NCBI RefSeq assembly: GCF_002532045.1
Contig: NZ_NWTG01000001.1
Span: 186,001 to 250,000, forward strand
Source: Bradyrhizobium sp. C9
GTDB taxonomy: Bacteria > Pseudomonadota > Alphaproteobacteria > Rhizobiales > Xanthobacteraceae
Length of the DNA stretch: 64,000 bases
Direction: 5' to 3'
Shown: positions 1 through 8,548 of the stretch, piece after piece
Numbering within the stretch: position 1 is the first letter of the stretch
Layout of the letters: each line of letters starts with the position of its first letter
The notes under the pieces: generated by a model
Told to the model about the DNA's origin: nothing
The model's input: the letters and a program-made list of their open reading frames with translations, nothing else
Databases searched by the model: none
Position numbers and translations under genes: made by a program

Positions 1-993
1 CGGCGCCTTGGTCACGGGATCGAACGCGGTGCCGCGGTCGAACGGCGTGATGAATTCGCGGTGCTCGTAATTAAGCTGGACCGTGGTGTTGTCGCCGTAC
101 CAGGCCAGCGACGGCGCGACCAGCATTTCGCGGTGGCGCCCGAAATTGCGCCAATAGTCCTCGCTCACGCCATAGCCGGTGAAGCGATAGGCGAGGCCGC
201 CATTGCCGATCGGTCCGGTGATGTCGATGGTGCCGTCGGCGCCGCTCTTGTTGTTGGCGAAGGTCGAGCCGAGCAGGGTCACCGAGCCGTGCTGATACAG
301 TTCGGGACGCTTGCTGATCGTGTTGACGATGCCGCCGGGATCCATGATGCCGTAGAGCAGCGACGCCGGGCCTTTCAACACTTCGACGCTCTCGACTGCT
401 GCGTTGAGGCTACGGCCCTGCACCAATGGCATGCCGTTGCGCATGATCGAGCCATCGCGGTTGTCGCCGAAGCCGCGGCGCATCACCGCATCCTGGGTGC
501 CGGCCAGCGTGTTGCCCTGGGTAACGCCGCTGACATTGGCGAGCGCGTCGTCGAGATTGCGCGGCAGCTGATCCTTCAGCACCTGTTCCGGTACGACGTT
601 GACCGTCTGCGCGGTGTCGAGCGGCGAGGCGCCGCTGCGCAAGGTGGTCGAGCTCGGCATCGCGCGATAGCCGAGCTTGGCTTCGTTCAGCGCGGCGGCG
701 CCGGCCGCCGCGCGCTCCGAAGCTGTCGGTGGCGCCGGCTGGGTAGTCCGGCCGCGCTGCCGTGCCGCGGCAACCGCCTGCGTACGCTGCACCGCGGCCG
801 CGGGCTTGCGCTTCTGTGTCGGTTGTTCGACCGTGACCGGTGGCAAGGGGACGCTCGATTGGGCGTTTGCCGGCGTCACCGCGGAGGAGACATCGGCGAG
901 AAGGAATGCGGCGCCGATCAGCAGGTGGGTGCGGCCCTTGTCGGCAGCATTTCGACGGTCACCGACATTCCGGCCATCAGCATTCACAGGCAC
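1..993 (-). CDS. TonB-dependent siderophore receptor, N-terminal part (gene runs off the window)
   Basis: Outer-membrane, TonB-powered receptor for a ferric siderophore. About 330 residues are visible. A signal peptide with a hydrophobic stretch (THLLIGAAFLLAD) and an ANA-QS cleavage site is followed by a Pro/Thr/Gln-rich linker, then the plug domain with the usual landmarks: NVVPEQVLKDQLPRNLDDAL, NVSGVTQGN, VEVLKGPASLLYG and PGGIVNTISKRP. The start is taken as GTG at 993, seven bases after GGAAG; a second in-frame GTG lies at 987. The 22-strand barrel lies beyond position 1. A palindrome resembling an iron-control element lies about 105 bases upstream. The family is clear; the siderophore cannot be told. 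Confidence 0.9.
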   Translation of the reverse strand, partial: MPVNADGRNVGDRRNAADKGRTHLLIGAAFLLADVSSAVTPANAQSSVPLPPVTVEQPTQKRKPAAAVQRTQAVAAARQRGRTTQPAPPTASERAAAGAAALNEAKLGYRAMPSSTTLRSGASPLDTAQTVNVVPEQVLKDQLPRNLDDALANVSGVTQGNTLAGTQDAVMRRGFGDNRDGSIMRNGMPLVQGRSLNAAVESVEVLKGPASLLYGIMDPGGIVNTISKRPELYQHGSVTLLGSTFANNKSGADGTIDITGPIGNGGLAYRFTGYGVSEDYWRNFGRHREMLVAPSLAWYGDNTTVQLNYEHREFITPFDRGTAFDPVTKAP

Positions 994-1095
994 TCTTGGA
1001 CTTCCGATTCACGCAAACTGATTCACGCCGCGCCTCTAGCAGTCGGCGCGCGCGAAAAGAACCGGAGCAGACTTGAATCCCTCTAACCGGATTGG

Positions 1096-1110
1096 ATTTG
1101 AACCGTTCTA
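1096..1110. promoter_or_regulatory. Possible iron-control (Irr/ICE-like) palindrome
   Basis: TTTGAACCGTTCTAA is a near-perfect palindrome (TT-GAAC-GTTC-AA). It resembles the rhizobial iron-control element bound by Irr, which has TTTAGAA/TTCTAAA-type arms. It lies about 105 bases upstream of the siderophore receptor start. The match is approximate and the assignment is inference from position. Confidence 0.35.
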
Positions 1111-1119
1111 AGACGCGAC

Positions 1120-1145
1120 GGGGCTCGCGCGTGTGCGCGAGCCCC
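1120..1145. terminator. Strong stem-loop, possible terminator
   Basis: An 11-bp perfect stem (GGGGCTCGCGC / GCGCGAGCCCC) with a GTGT loop lies between the receptor gene and the 82-residue gene. It sits downstream of the latter, so it could end that transcript. There is no clear T-run on either side, so intrinsic termination is not certain. Confidence 0.5.
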
Positions 1146-1266
1146 GCATCTCATGCTTGATTGTCAGTTAGCGCGTCAAATGGTTGCGCGATCCTGGTCT
1201 GAGGTCAGGAGTCGTCTTGCTGTCGCGCCTCAAGCGTAGGGTAGCTCGTGCAAGGCGCGATGCGCC

Positions 1267-1515
1267 TCACGACATCGCCAGGCTGACGGACGCCGAGCCG
1301 ACCATTGCCGTGCTCACGCCGTCGCGTGCCATCGATTCGATCGTGCCCCAGTTCTCGCGGAAAATCCGTGCCGCCTCGTCGGCACTTTCCGCCTGGATCG
1401 TCAGACTGCACGCGCGTCTCGCGCCATTGCTGGCGAGCTGGAAGTAGAGGACATATCCAGACGATTCCGCACTCCGTGCGCCCGAGACTGCCTGCTGCAT
1501 GTAGGTTTTCCCCAT
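1267..1515 (-). CDS. Small conserved-looking hypothetical protein (82 aa)
   Basis: Not recognised. It encodes a compact soluble protein with an alternating beta/alpha look: YVLYFQLASNGARRACSLTI, then a helix SADEAARIFRENWGTIESMA. There is no signal peptide or membrane segment. ATG at 1515 is chosen because the longer reading upstream is Arg-rich and lacks protein-like composition. No strong Shine-Dalgarno sequence is visible, which lowers confidence. The gene is followed by the stem-loop at 1120-1145. No operon partner is apparent. Confidence 0.5.
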   Translation of the reverse strand: MGKTYMQQAVSGARSAESSGYVLYFQLASNGARRACSLTIQAESADEAARIFRENWGTIESMARDGVSTAMVGSASVSLAMS

Positions 1516-1710
1516 AGTGTTCTTGTTGCGCCACCCGCGGGCAGGATTTGACAGGGATGCGGCGCCTTCGTGATTCAAAGCGCGCAATCTGCAAGATTGC
1601 GCATTTTGTCTGGCGGTGTTGCAGGGATTCAACAGGCGATGGAACCGATGGCGGGCAACAGCTGCAACCCAGCCGCGATCACGACACGCGCTCACCTGTC
1701 ACGGCGTGGC

Positions 1711-2637
1711 TTACGTATCTCCGCCGGGATGCACCATCAGGGTTTCCTGGATCGAGGTCGCGAGCATGGCCCCATCGCGGTCATGGACGCGGGCGATCGA
1801 TAGCCCGCGGCCACCGTCGGCGCATGGGCTCTCGGTTTCGACATGCATCCAGGCGTCGGGTGAAAACGCGCGATGAAACCAGATGCAATGATTGAGGCTC
1901 GACAGATAGAGCGGTGCGCGCGCCTGCAGATCGCGGAGATGGCCGCCGACGCTCGAGAAATTGAGCCACCAATCCGAGAGATAGGCGAATACTGCGGCCT
2001 GGGCGCGGGAACCGGCGGTGAGTGGCTGGCGGCATTTGATCCAGAAGCGCAGGCGCGGCTCTGCCGTCACGGCCGAGAGCTGACGCTCGATCTCGGGGAT
2101 GCGGAAATCCATGCTGGGCTTGATGTACGGCGAATACGGACCGAGCGGTCGCAACTGCGCCATCAACCCATCGGGGATCATGCTCAGATCGGGCAGGCTC
2201 TCGGGATCTTCCGATCGTGCAAACCGCGCTGCGTGCCGCGGACCCGGCTGCGGTGCGCAGAACGTGGCCTGCGCACTCAGTACCGTGCGTCCGTCGCCCT
2301 GGCTGCCGACGACATGGCGGGAGGAGAACCGCTTGCCATCCTGGAGGACTGCCGCGTCAAAAGTGATGCGCCGGGTCGGATCGGCGCCGCGCAGGAACAA
2401 GAGCTGCAGCATCGCCGCCGGGCGATCTTCCGGCGCGCTGAGCGTTGCAGCCATCATAGCCTGGCCGAGGATTTGGCCGCCGTAGGAGCGCCCGTTGAGA
2501 TTGCCGTCACCGAAGCGGCTGCGATAGCGCAGCGGCGCGATGGTCTCGAGCGAAACCAGCGCCTCCGCCGCCTTGTTGTCCCACGGATCGCACGCGGCGT
2601 CGTGCCCGTCCGCGACGCACTTGCCTTGCCCGTCCAT
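1711..2637 (-). CDS. TesB-like acyl-CoA thioesterase domain protein (308 aa)
   Basis: Probable cytoplasmic acyl-CoA thioesterase with a double-hotdog fold. An N-terminal hotdog half (FGDGNLNGRSYGGQILGQAM, residues about 40-60, then GADPTRRITFDAAVLQDGKRFSSRHV) is followed by a C-terminal half with SLNHCIWFHRAF and the ending ATSIQETLMVHP, typical of TesB-type enzymes. Length fits the family (about 290 aa). ATG at 2637 lies 5 bases past the upstream stop; an in-frame GTG at 2646 would overlap that stop. It is the third gene of a leftward operon with the CrtC-like protein and a binding protein. Likely role: hydrolysing or salvaging CoA esters of the island's substrate. Confidence 0.85.
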   Translation of the reverse strand: MDGQGKCVADGHDAACDPWDNKAAEALVSLETIAPLRYRSRFGDGNLNGRSYGGQILGQAMMAATLSAPEDRPAAMLQLLFLRGADPTRRITFDAAVLQDGKRFSSRHVVGSQGDGRTVLSAQATFCAPQPGPRHAARFARSEDPESLPDLSMIPDGLMAQLRPLGPYSPYIKPSMDFRIPEIERQLSAVTAEPRLRFWIKCRQPLTAGSRAQAAVFAYLSDWWLNFSSVGGHLRDLQARAPLYLSSLNHCIWFHRAFSPDAWMHVETESPCADGGRGLSIARVHDRDGAMLATSIQETLMVHPGGDT

Positions 2638-2642
2638 CCCGA

Positions 2643-3758
2643 TCACATCGCCGGGAACTTCTGCGGTCCCGGATAGCGCGGATAGCCGGCGGCGACGCCA
2701 TATTCGCTGATGCCGAATCCGGTCTCGTTGCCGCTCTCGAGCCGGACGACATGGTCGGACAGCGTGCGTGCGACGGCGCGTGTCGCCGCTTCGTCGAGGT
2801 TCCAGATATCGTGCGCGGCATGGTTCTCGCCGCGGTCGTCGCCATGGGTCCAGCCTTGCAGGCCGCCATACATGCCGGCCTTCAGATAAAACCGGGTCGG
2901 CAGTCCGTGCATCCTGACGCGGCGCGGCTCGCCGCGATCGAAGCTGAAGGTGAAGTCGGCCGCCGCGATGGTCTGGCCGAGCGGATCGTCGGCCCATTCG
3001 ATCCTGTGTTCGACCGAGGTCACCTCGCGATGCGTCACCGACCCGTCGGCCTCGCGGCGAAATTCGGTACCGGAGAGATAATGCGGCTTGCCCGGCGTGC
3101 GCTCCTTGATGAAGATCGATAGCGCCGACTGCGGAAACTGGAACATCGACCAGGTCCAGAAGAAATTGCGATGGGTTGCAACCGGCGGTCTGGTCTCGTC
3201 GGTGCGCATCTCGGAGCGCAGGCCCCAGGAGCGGTCGCGCTGTCCCCACCATCGTTCCGGCTCGATATCATAGCGCTTGCCGTCGGCGACGATCCAGCCG
3301 TGCCAACGCCCGAATTGCGAGACGCGCGCGAGGTCTTCCTCGACGACGCCGTTGCGCTCGCGAAAATTCTGCTTCTCCTGCGCCGCCGGAAAGCTCGCCT
3401 TGAACTCGAGCGAGAAGCTGATTCCGGACGGATTGTCGGCGAGTGAGACCCTGTGCAGGCTATTGCCCTCGACGATCTCGATCCTGAGTCCGCCGACCTC
3501 CGTCTCGAGGGGACGGGTCCCGAGCCGGCGCGAGGCGCGGAAATTGTGCTGGCGGCGGCCGATCGTGATGCCGGCGAATCCGTCCATCACGTTGCGGTTC
3601 GGGTAATAGCCGAGCCCGATGTCGATCAAAAGCTCGCTGCCATCGATCGGATGCGCGGTGTACCAGTAGCGCTCGGTGAACCTTGCATCGCCGCCGCCGG
3701 CTTTGGCAAACGGCTGCGGCGTCTGGTGGCCGATGAGATCGTCCTGGGCTGTCAGCAT
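2643..3758 (-). CDS. CrtC/AttH-like lipocalin-fold protein of unknown function (371 aa)
   Basis: Resembles the large beta-rich proteins distantly related to hydroxyneurosporene synthase (CrtC) and AttH, often found in lipid, terpenoid or steroid catabolic clusters. Visible features are ERYWYTAHP, IDIGLGYYPNRNVMDGFAG near residues 45-65, ERWWGQRDRSWGLR near 170, FFWTWSMFQFP near 200 and a C-terminal WTHGDDRGENHAAHDIW segment. It is rich in Trp, Tyr and His and has no signal peptide. A good ribosome site (AAGGAC) precedes ATG 3758. It is the middle gene of the binding protein/CrtC-like/thioesterase operon. It may bind or hydrate a hydrophobic CoA ester or acid; that is inference. Confidence 0.7.
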   Translation of the reverse strand: MLTAQDDLIGHQTPQPFAKAGGGDARFTERYWYTAHPIDGSELLIDIGLGYYPNRNVMDGFAGITIGRRQHNFRASRRLGTRPLETEVGGLRIEIVEGNSLHRVSLADNPSGISFSLEFKASFPAAQEKQNFRERNGVVEEDLARVSQFGRWHGWIVADGKRYDIEPERWWGQRDRSWGLRSEMRTDETRPPVATHRNFFWTWSMFQFPQSALSIFIKERTPGKPHYLSGTEFRREADGSVTHREVTSVEHRIEWADDPLGQTIAAADFTFSFDRGEPRRVRMHGLPTRFYLKAGMYGGLQGWTHGDDRGENHAAHDIWNLDEAATRAVARTLSDHVVRLESGNETGFGISEYGVAAGYPRYPGPQKFPAM

Positions 3759-3807
3759 TGTTCTTGTCCTTAGGTTTGAGCCGGTTCGGTCAATCGGATG
3801 CGCGGGA

Positions 3808-5031
3808 TCAATCCTTGGCCGGGCCCGCGCCCACGATGTCGCCGAACAGCACCCAGGTCTTGCCGTCGAAGCGAGCGAAGCGGCGTTCGGTGATCGCCGC
3901 GTAATCCTGCGGCGTGGTCTGGATCGTGATGCCCGGAAGCAGCATCGGCAACTCGATGCCGCTGAGGTTGGTGGCCTGCTTCAGCACATTCTCCCGCGTG
4001 AGATTGTCGCCGCAGCGCTGCAGGATGATCGCGCCGAGCTGAGCCGTGGTGTAGCCGGTCACCGCGATCACGTCGTTCGGGTCCATCCCCGGCATGTATT
4101 TGGCAGCGAAGGCGAGATAATCGGTCATGCCCTTGTCATTGGCCCACGCCGGATCGTTCGGCGTCTTGTAGGAGGTTGTGGTCAGGATGCCGGTCGAGGC
4201 CTCAATCCCCGCCGGCACCAGCACGCCGGCAATCGAATTCGCGGTCGAGCCGAGGAAGATCAGCGGCTTCCAGCCGAGCTCGTGGATCTTGCGGATCGCC
4301 ATCGAAGCGAATTTGTTCTGCGCGGCGATCAGGATGGTGTCGGCGCCGGACGCCTTCAGATTCACGATCTGCGAGTCGATCGTGGGTTCGGTCGACTGAT
4401 ACATTGCCTCCTTGACGATCATCGTGTCGGCTTTGGCGCCCAACCCTTCCTTCAGGCCAAGGACAAAATCCTTGCCGATGTCGTCGGCCTGCAGCAGCAC
4501 GCCGATTTTGGCATCCGGCTTCTCGCGCAGCACGTAGCGGGCGATGATCCGGGACTCGTTGACGTAGGTCGGCGAGTAGGGCGTCGTCCAGGGGAACTGC
4601 TTGGGATCGTTCCAGCGGGTGCCGCCGCTCTGCACGAGAAGTTGTGGGACGCCGTTGCTGTTGAGGTATTTCTGGATCGCGGCGTTGGTCGGCGTGCCGA
4701 ACGGCGCCATGATTGCGAGCACCTTGTCGTTCTCGACCAGTGCGCGCGTCACCTCGACCGTCTTTGGCGGGCTATAGGCGTCGTCGCGGGTTACGAAGTT
4801 GATGTGGCGGCCGTTGATGCCGCCTGTCTCGTTCAGCATCGTGAAATAGGCGAGCATGGTCTTCGGGAAGCTCGCATAGATCGATGCCGGTCCGCTGTAG
4901 GGCGCATTGGCGCCGAGCAGGATCTCGGTGTCGCTGACCCCTGGACCATAGGCTTTCTGGGCGTTCGCTGTTCCGAGCGCGCCGGTGAGCGCGAACGCCC
5001 ACACGGCAAGCGTTGTGATTGGCTTCCGCAT
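3808..5031 (-). CDS. Branched-chain-type ABC transporter substrate-binding protein (407 aa)
   Basis: Periplasmic ligand-binding protein of the LivJ-like (Peripla_BP_6) family. The Sec signal peptide is MRKPITTLAVWAFALTGALG with cleavage near TANA-Q. The mature part begins GVSDTEILLGANAPYSGP and contains MLNETGGINGRHINF and DDAYSPPKTVEVTRALVE, family hallmarks. It closely resembles the binding protein at 30307-31524, so the two look like paralogues flanking the one LivHMGF set in this window. ATG 5031 follows a GGAGGGAAGG ribosome site. It is first gene of a leftward operon that shares a promoter region (5032-5233) with the divergent CoA ligase. Confidence 0.92.
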   Translation of the reverse strand: MRKPITTLAVWAFALTGALGTANAQKAYGPGVSDTEILLGANAPYSGPASIYASFPKTMLAYFTMLNETGGINGRHINFVTRDDAYSPPKTVEVTRALVENDKVLAIMAPFGTPTNAAIQKYLNSNGVPQLLVQSGGTRWNDPKQFPWTTPYSPTYVNESRIIARYVLREKPDAKIGVLLQADDIGKDFVLGLKEGLGAKADTMIVKEAMYQSTEPTIDSQIVNLKASGADTILIAAQNKFASMAIRKIHELGWKPLIFLGSTANSIAGVLVPAGIEASTGILTTTSYKTPNDPAWANDKGMTDYLAFAAKYMPGMDPNDVIAVTGYTTAQLGAIILQRCGDNLTRENVLKQATNLSGIELPMLLPGITIQTTPQDYAAITERRFARFDGKTWVLFGDIVGAGPAKD

Positions 5032-5126
5032 CCTTCCCTCCCATGACGCCCTCTTTTGCGGGGCTCGTTGATCCCTGCGGCGGTGCCTTCAAGGGCTTTA
5101 CCCGTCGCACTGGCTGTGTAATAATA

Positions 5127-5145
5127 GACCGTCTGTCCGGATTAT
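5127..5145 (+). promoter_or_regulatory. Shared 19-bp operator-like motif, copy A
   Basis: GACCGTCTGTCCGGATTAT matches 14 of 19 positions of copy B (8475-8493). It lies midway between the divergent binding-protein gene and the CoA ligase gene and points toward the ligase. It is framed by an inverted ATAAT/ATTAT pair (5121-5125 and 5141-5145). Of the three copies it is the least symmetrical. Confidence 0.55.
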
Positions 5146-5233
5146 CAACTGGAATCTCCGGGCGGCATATCGGCTTTACGCATGACGGAAACATCCGCAG
5201 GCGTGCGCGGCCGCATGGCGGCGAGGAGGAAAC

Positions 5234-6787
5234 ATGAAGCTGACGCAGGCGCTCATCTCGGCAGTGCAGTTGCGCAAGGATGCGCCCGGCACCATCCATG
5301 CGGGACGGTCCCGAAGCTGGAAGGAGATCGGCCATCGCGTCGCCTGCGCCGCGGGCGGGCTGCGGCGGCTCGGCGTCGAGGCCGGCGATCGCGTTGCGAT
5401 CCTCGCGCACAACAGCGACCTTTACATCGAGGCGCTCTATGCCATCGCGTGGGCCGGTGCGGTCGCTGTGCCGCTCAACACCCGCTGGGCGGTTGCGGAG
5501 AACGCCTATGCGATCGACGACTCCACGCCGAAACTGCTGCTGGCCGACAAGGCCTTTGCCGAGACCGCATCGGGACTGCGCGGCGCGAAATCACTCACCG
5601 CGATGGTCTATCTGGACGAGGGACGGGTCCCCGACGGCATGCAGGGCTATGACGAACTCGTCGCGCAGGCGCCGATCGAGGACGCATCCGGCGCCTACAA
5701 CGATCTCGCGGGCATCTTCTACACCGGCGGTACCACCGGCTTCCCCAAGGGGGTGATGCTGTCGCACGCCAACATCATTTATGAATCGCTGGTCTGGATC
5801 TATGCGCTCCGGTTCCGCGAAGACACGAGGTATCTGCATTCGGCCGGCATGTTCCATCTGGCCGGCACCTCGCCGATGATCGCGCTGACGCTGGTGGGCG
5901 GCACCCATGTCACCATCCCGAAATTCGAGCCCGAGCTTGCGATGCGGACCATCGCCGAGCACAAAGTGGATTACTGCCTGTTCGTGCCGACCATGCTCAA
6001 CATGATGCTCAATCATCCGTCCTTCGGCAGCTATGATTTGAGCAGCGTCAGGGATTGCGAGTATGGCGCCTCTCCGATGCCGGATGCGCTGCTGGTCAAG
6101 CTGATGCGGGTGCTGCCGAGCTGGCGCTTTCACCAGGGCTACGGCATGACCGAGAGCGCGGCGCTGGCGACCATCCTGCCCTGGGAATATCACGCGCTGG
6201 AAGGTCCGCTGGCGGCGAAGCGTAAATCGGCGGGACGGGCGGCACCCGGTGTCGAAATCCGCATCATCGATCCCGCGGGCAACGAGGTGCCGCGCGGCAC
6301 GGTCGGCGAGATCGCGATCCGCGGCGCCGGCGTGATGCTCGGATATTGGCGCAAGCCCGAAGAGAGCGCGCGCGTGCTGCGCAACGGCTGGCTGCACACC
6401 GGCGACGGTGCCTGGATGGACGAGGACGGCTTTGTCTATATCGTCGACCGGCTCAAGGACATGATCGTCTCCGGCGGCGAGAACGTCTATTCCGGCGAGG
6501 TGGAGAACGCGATCTTCCAGCACGAGCAAGTCAGGGAATGCGCCGTGATCGCGGTGCCCGATCCGCAATGGGGTGAAGCGGTGCACGCCATTGTCGTGCC
6601 GAAGGACGGCGCGCGGCTCGATTCGGAGATGGTGATCGCGCATTGCCGCACCTTGATCGCGGGCTACAAATGCCCGCGCTCGGTCGACATCCGCCTCGAG
6701 CCGCTGCCGCTGACCGGCTCCGGCAAGATCATGAAATCGGTGCTGCGCGAGGAGAAGTGGCAGGGCTATACGAGGTCGGTCAATTGA
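5234..6787 (+). CDS. Class I adenylate-forming acyl-CoA ligase (517 aa)
   Basis: Activates a carboxylic acid to its CoA thioester through an acyl-AMP intermediate. All core motifs are present: phosphate-binding loop YTGGTTGFPKG (residues 163-173), GYGMTESA, the hinge region HTGDGAWMDEDGFVYIVDR, KDMIVSGGENVYSGEVE, and a C-terminal PLTGSGKIMK with the catalytic lysine. Length fits medium/long-chain or aromatic-acid ligases. ATG 5234 follows GGAGGAAAC. It starts a rightward operon with the APH-like gene (1-base overlap, TGATG). It probably catalyses the first step for the island's substrate; the substrate is unknown. Confidence 0.93.
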   Translation: MKLTQALISAVQLRKDAPGTIHAGRSRSWKEIGHRVACAAGGLRRLGVEAGDRVAILAHNSDLYIEALYAIAWAGAVAVPLNTRWAVAENAYAIDDSTPKLLLADKAFAETASGLRGAKSLTAMVYLDEGRVPDGMQGYDELVAQAPIEDASGAYNDLAGIFYTGGTTGFPKGVMLSHANIIYESLVWIYALRFREDTRYLHSAGMFHLAGTSPMIALTLVGGTHVTIPKFEPELAMRTIAEHKVDYCLFVPTMLNMMLNHPSFGSYDLSSVRDCEYGASPMPDALLVKLMRVLPSWRFHQGYGMTESAALATILPWEYHALEGPLAAKRKSAGRAAPGVEIRIIDPAGNEVPRGTVGEIAIRGAGVMLGYWRKPEESARVLRNGWLHTGDGAWMDEDGFVYIVDRLKDMIVSGGENVYSGEVENAIFQHEQVRECAVIAVPDPQWGEAVHAIVVPKDGARLDSEMVIAHCRTLIAGYKCPRSVDIRLEPLPLTGSGKIMKSVLREEKWQGYTRSVN

Positions 6788-7854
6788 TGCAGGACGTTGC
6801 GATGCGACCCGATGATGTGCCCGACGCGCCGGGGCCTGTTCGTCCGGTCGCGGTCAATGACGACGCGGTGCGGACGGCGCTCGCGCAGCATCTGTCGCGG
6901 ATCTCTGGGAGCCGGACGGAGATCACGAGCTTCGGGCGCAAATCGTCGGGTTTCTCCTGGATTACCTATGCCTTCGTGGCGCGTTCTGCGGCTGACGGGG
7001 ATCGCAAGCTGATCCTGCGGGTCGGTCCGCCGAACGGGCTGTTTGCGCCTTACTCGGTGCTGCCGCAGGTCTGTGCGCTGCAGTCGCTGGCCGGCAGCGG
7101 CGTGCCGGTTCCGGCGCTGGTGTCGTCAGAACAGCATGGGGCCGAGATCGGCTTTCCTTTCTTCATCTGCGCGCATGTCGAGGGCGACGTTCCCGCGCCG
7201 TGGGCCGCGAACGAGATCGATCCGGACCACAAACGCGCGATCGCCCGGCAGTTCGTCGAGATCCTGGCGTCGTTGCACCGGATCGATCCGGTCGGAACGC
7301 CCTTCGCATCGCTGCAGCAGGGCGGAGAACGCGCCGAAGTCCGCGCGATCGCCGGCTGGCGCGCGTCGCTGGCGCGTCCGACCGCGCGCTATTATCCGCT
7401 GCTCGATTGGGGCGGACGCTGGCTTGAGGACAACTGCCCGCAGCCGTCATGCCGCACCATCGTGCATGGTGACTACCGGATCGGGAATTTCATCGAGCAT
7501 GACGGGCGGATAACCGCCATCCTCGATTGGGAGCTCACTCACCTCGGCGATCCCCATGAGGATCTGGCCTGGGCGATGATGCCGACCTTCAATGCCAGGA
7601 GCCGCAAGCTCTATGGTGTGCTCGAGCGCGCGGAGGTGATCGATCTCTATCAGCGCGCCTCCGGCATTGCGGTCTCGGACAAGAGCCTCGCTTTCTATGA
7701 GGCCTATGCGCTGTATCAGGCCGCGGCGATCCAGATGTGCGCGGTGCGCGCCTTCGAGGTCGATCGCTTCAACGACATGCGGCTCGCGGTGATGGCAAGC
7801 CAGATGCCCTCGATCGTGCGGGCCTTCGAGCGCGCATTGGAGGCCGCAGCATGA
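6787..7854 (+). CDS. APH-like phosphotransferase family protein (355 aa)
   Basis: Aminoglycoside-phosphotransferase-fold protein of the subgroup linked to acyl-CoA dehydrogenases (as in ACAD10/11 N-terminal domains). Visible: ISGSRTEITSFGRKSSGFSWITY with KLILRVGP for the nucleotide lobe, the catalytic loop IVHGDYRIGNFI with its Asp, and ILDWELTHLGDPHEDLAW for the metal-binding Asp. Some relatives phosphorylate 4-hydroxyacyl-CoAs. The start overlaps the ligase stop by one base, so the two are translationally coupled. It overlaps the next gene by ATGA. The role is inferred: a kinase acting on a hydroxyacyl-CoA of the pathway rather than drug resistance. Confidence 0.85.
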   Translation: MQDVAMRPDDVPDAPGPVRPVAVNDDAVRTALAQHLSRISGSRTEITSFGRKSSGFSWITYAFVARSAADGDRKLILRVGPPNGLFAPYSVLPQVCALQSLAGSGVPVPALVSSEQHGAEIGFPFFICAHVEGDVPAPWAANEIDPDHKRAIARQFVEILASLHRIDPVGTPFASLQQGGERAEVRAIAGWRASLARPTARYYPLLDWGGRWLEDNCPQPSCRTIVHGDYRIGNFIEHDGRITAILDWELTHLGDPHEDLAWAMMPTFNARSRKLYGVLERAEVIDLYQRASGIAVSDKSLAFYEAYALYQAAAIQMCAVRAFEVDRFNDMRLAVMASQMPSIVRAFERALEAAA

Positions 7855-8360
7855 GTGCATCCTTTGAGCGGTTGATCGACGGCGTCATCGATGCGCTGCA
7901 AAGCCATGTCGTGCCGAACAGCAGCGACGATTTCGTCCGCGGCCAGGTGTTCTCAGCGATCTACGCGTTGAACGGGCTCAAGCTCGCGGCCGACTGGAAG
8001 GCCGAGCCGTTGCTGGAGCAGGTGCGTCTGCAGGACGATACTTTTGCTACGGTCAAGCGGTTGGCTGACGGCATGGTGCATCCGGAGATTCCGCCGACGC
8101 CGCGCATTCGAGGCGATGTGTCCGATGCTGCTGCGATCGAGGCATTGCGCGACGACGGCGACCGGCGGCTGGGGCAGCTTCTGCTCTGGGCGAGCGGCGA
8201 GGGCGTGCGTGCGGGCAATCGCGATGCCGCGGCCGCGATCGAGCGGCTGCTGCGCCGGGCGATCTGCGACCAACTCAAGATCGAGCTCGCGACGACGCCG
8301 AAGTCGATGCTGCAGCAGATCGCAGGCGGCGAACGCGACGGTGGCGCGGCGCAAGGCTGA
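7851..8360 (+). CDS. Hypothetical protein coupled to the APH-like gene (169 aa)
   Basis: Not assigned to a named family. It is predicted all-helical and soluble, with a start like SFERLIDGVIDALQSHVVP and a middle block of acidic and Arg-rich helices (RLGQLLLWASGEGVRAGNRDA). There is no signal peptide. ATG 7851 overlaps the stop of the phosphotransferase gene (ATGA), so co-translation is very likely and it may form a complex with, or regulate, that protein. It is the last gene of the 5234-8360 transcript before the operator B promoter. Confidence 0.75.
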   Translation: MSASFERLIDGVIDALQSHVVPNSSDDFVRGQVFSAIYALNGLKLAADWKAEPLLEQVRLQDDTFATVKRLADGMVHPEIPPTPRIRGDVSDAAAIEALRDDGDRRLGQLLLWASGEGVRAGNRDAAAAIERLLRRAICDQLKIELATTPKSMLQQIAGGERDGGAAQG

Positions 8361-8468
8361 GACGGTTGCGTCGCCAACCACCGGTGATTGCATCGTTGCA
8401 CGCTGTTCCGCCGATCGGCGCTGGGGTTCGTAAAGAAGCTTGCCCGCCCGTCGCGCCCGTGCTATTTA

Positions 8469-8496
8469 TTGACCGAACGGTCGTTCGGATTATTAT
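8469..8496 (+). promoter_or_regulatory. Promoter with shared operator motif, copy B
   Basis: A -35-like TTGACC (8469-8474) and -10-like TATTAT (8491-8496) are separated by 16 bases. The space between is filled by GAACGGTCGTTCGGATTAT (8475-8493) and by a perfect inverted repeat CCGAACG-GT-CGTTCGG (8473-8488). A repressor bound here would block RNA polymerase. It lies about 53 bases upstream of the Rieske alpha gene. Symmetry and size are typical of TetR-family operators. Confidence 0.65.
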
Positions 8497-8548
8497 TGTC
8501 GGCCGATGCAGGCATCCGCGGCAACCGGCCGGCGAGGGAGACGGAGCG

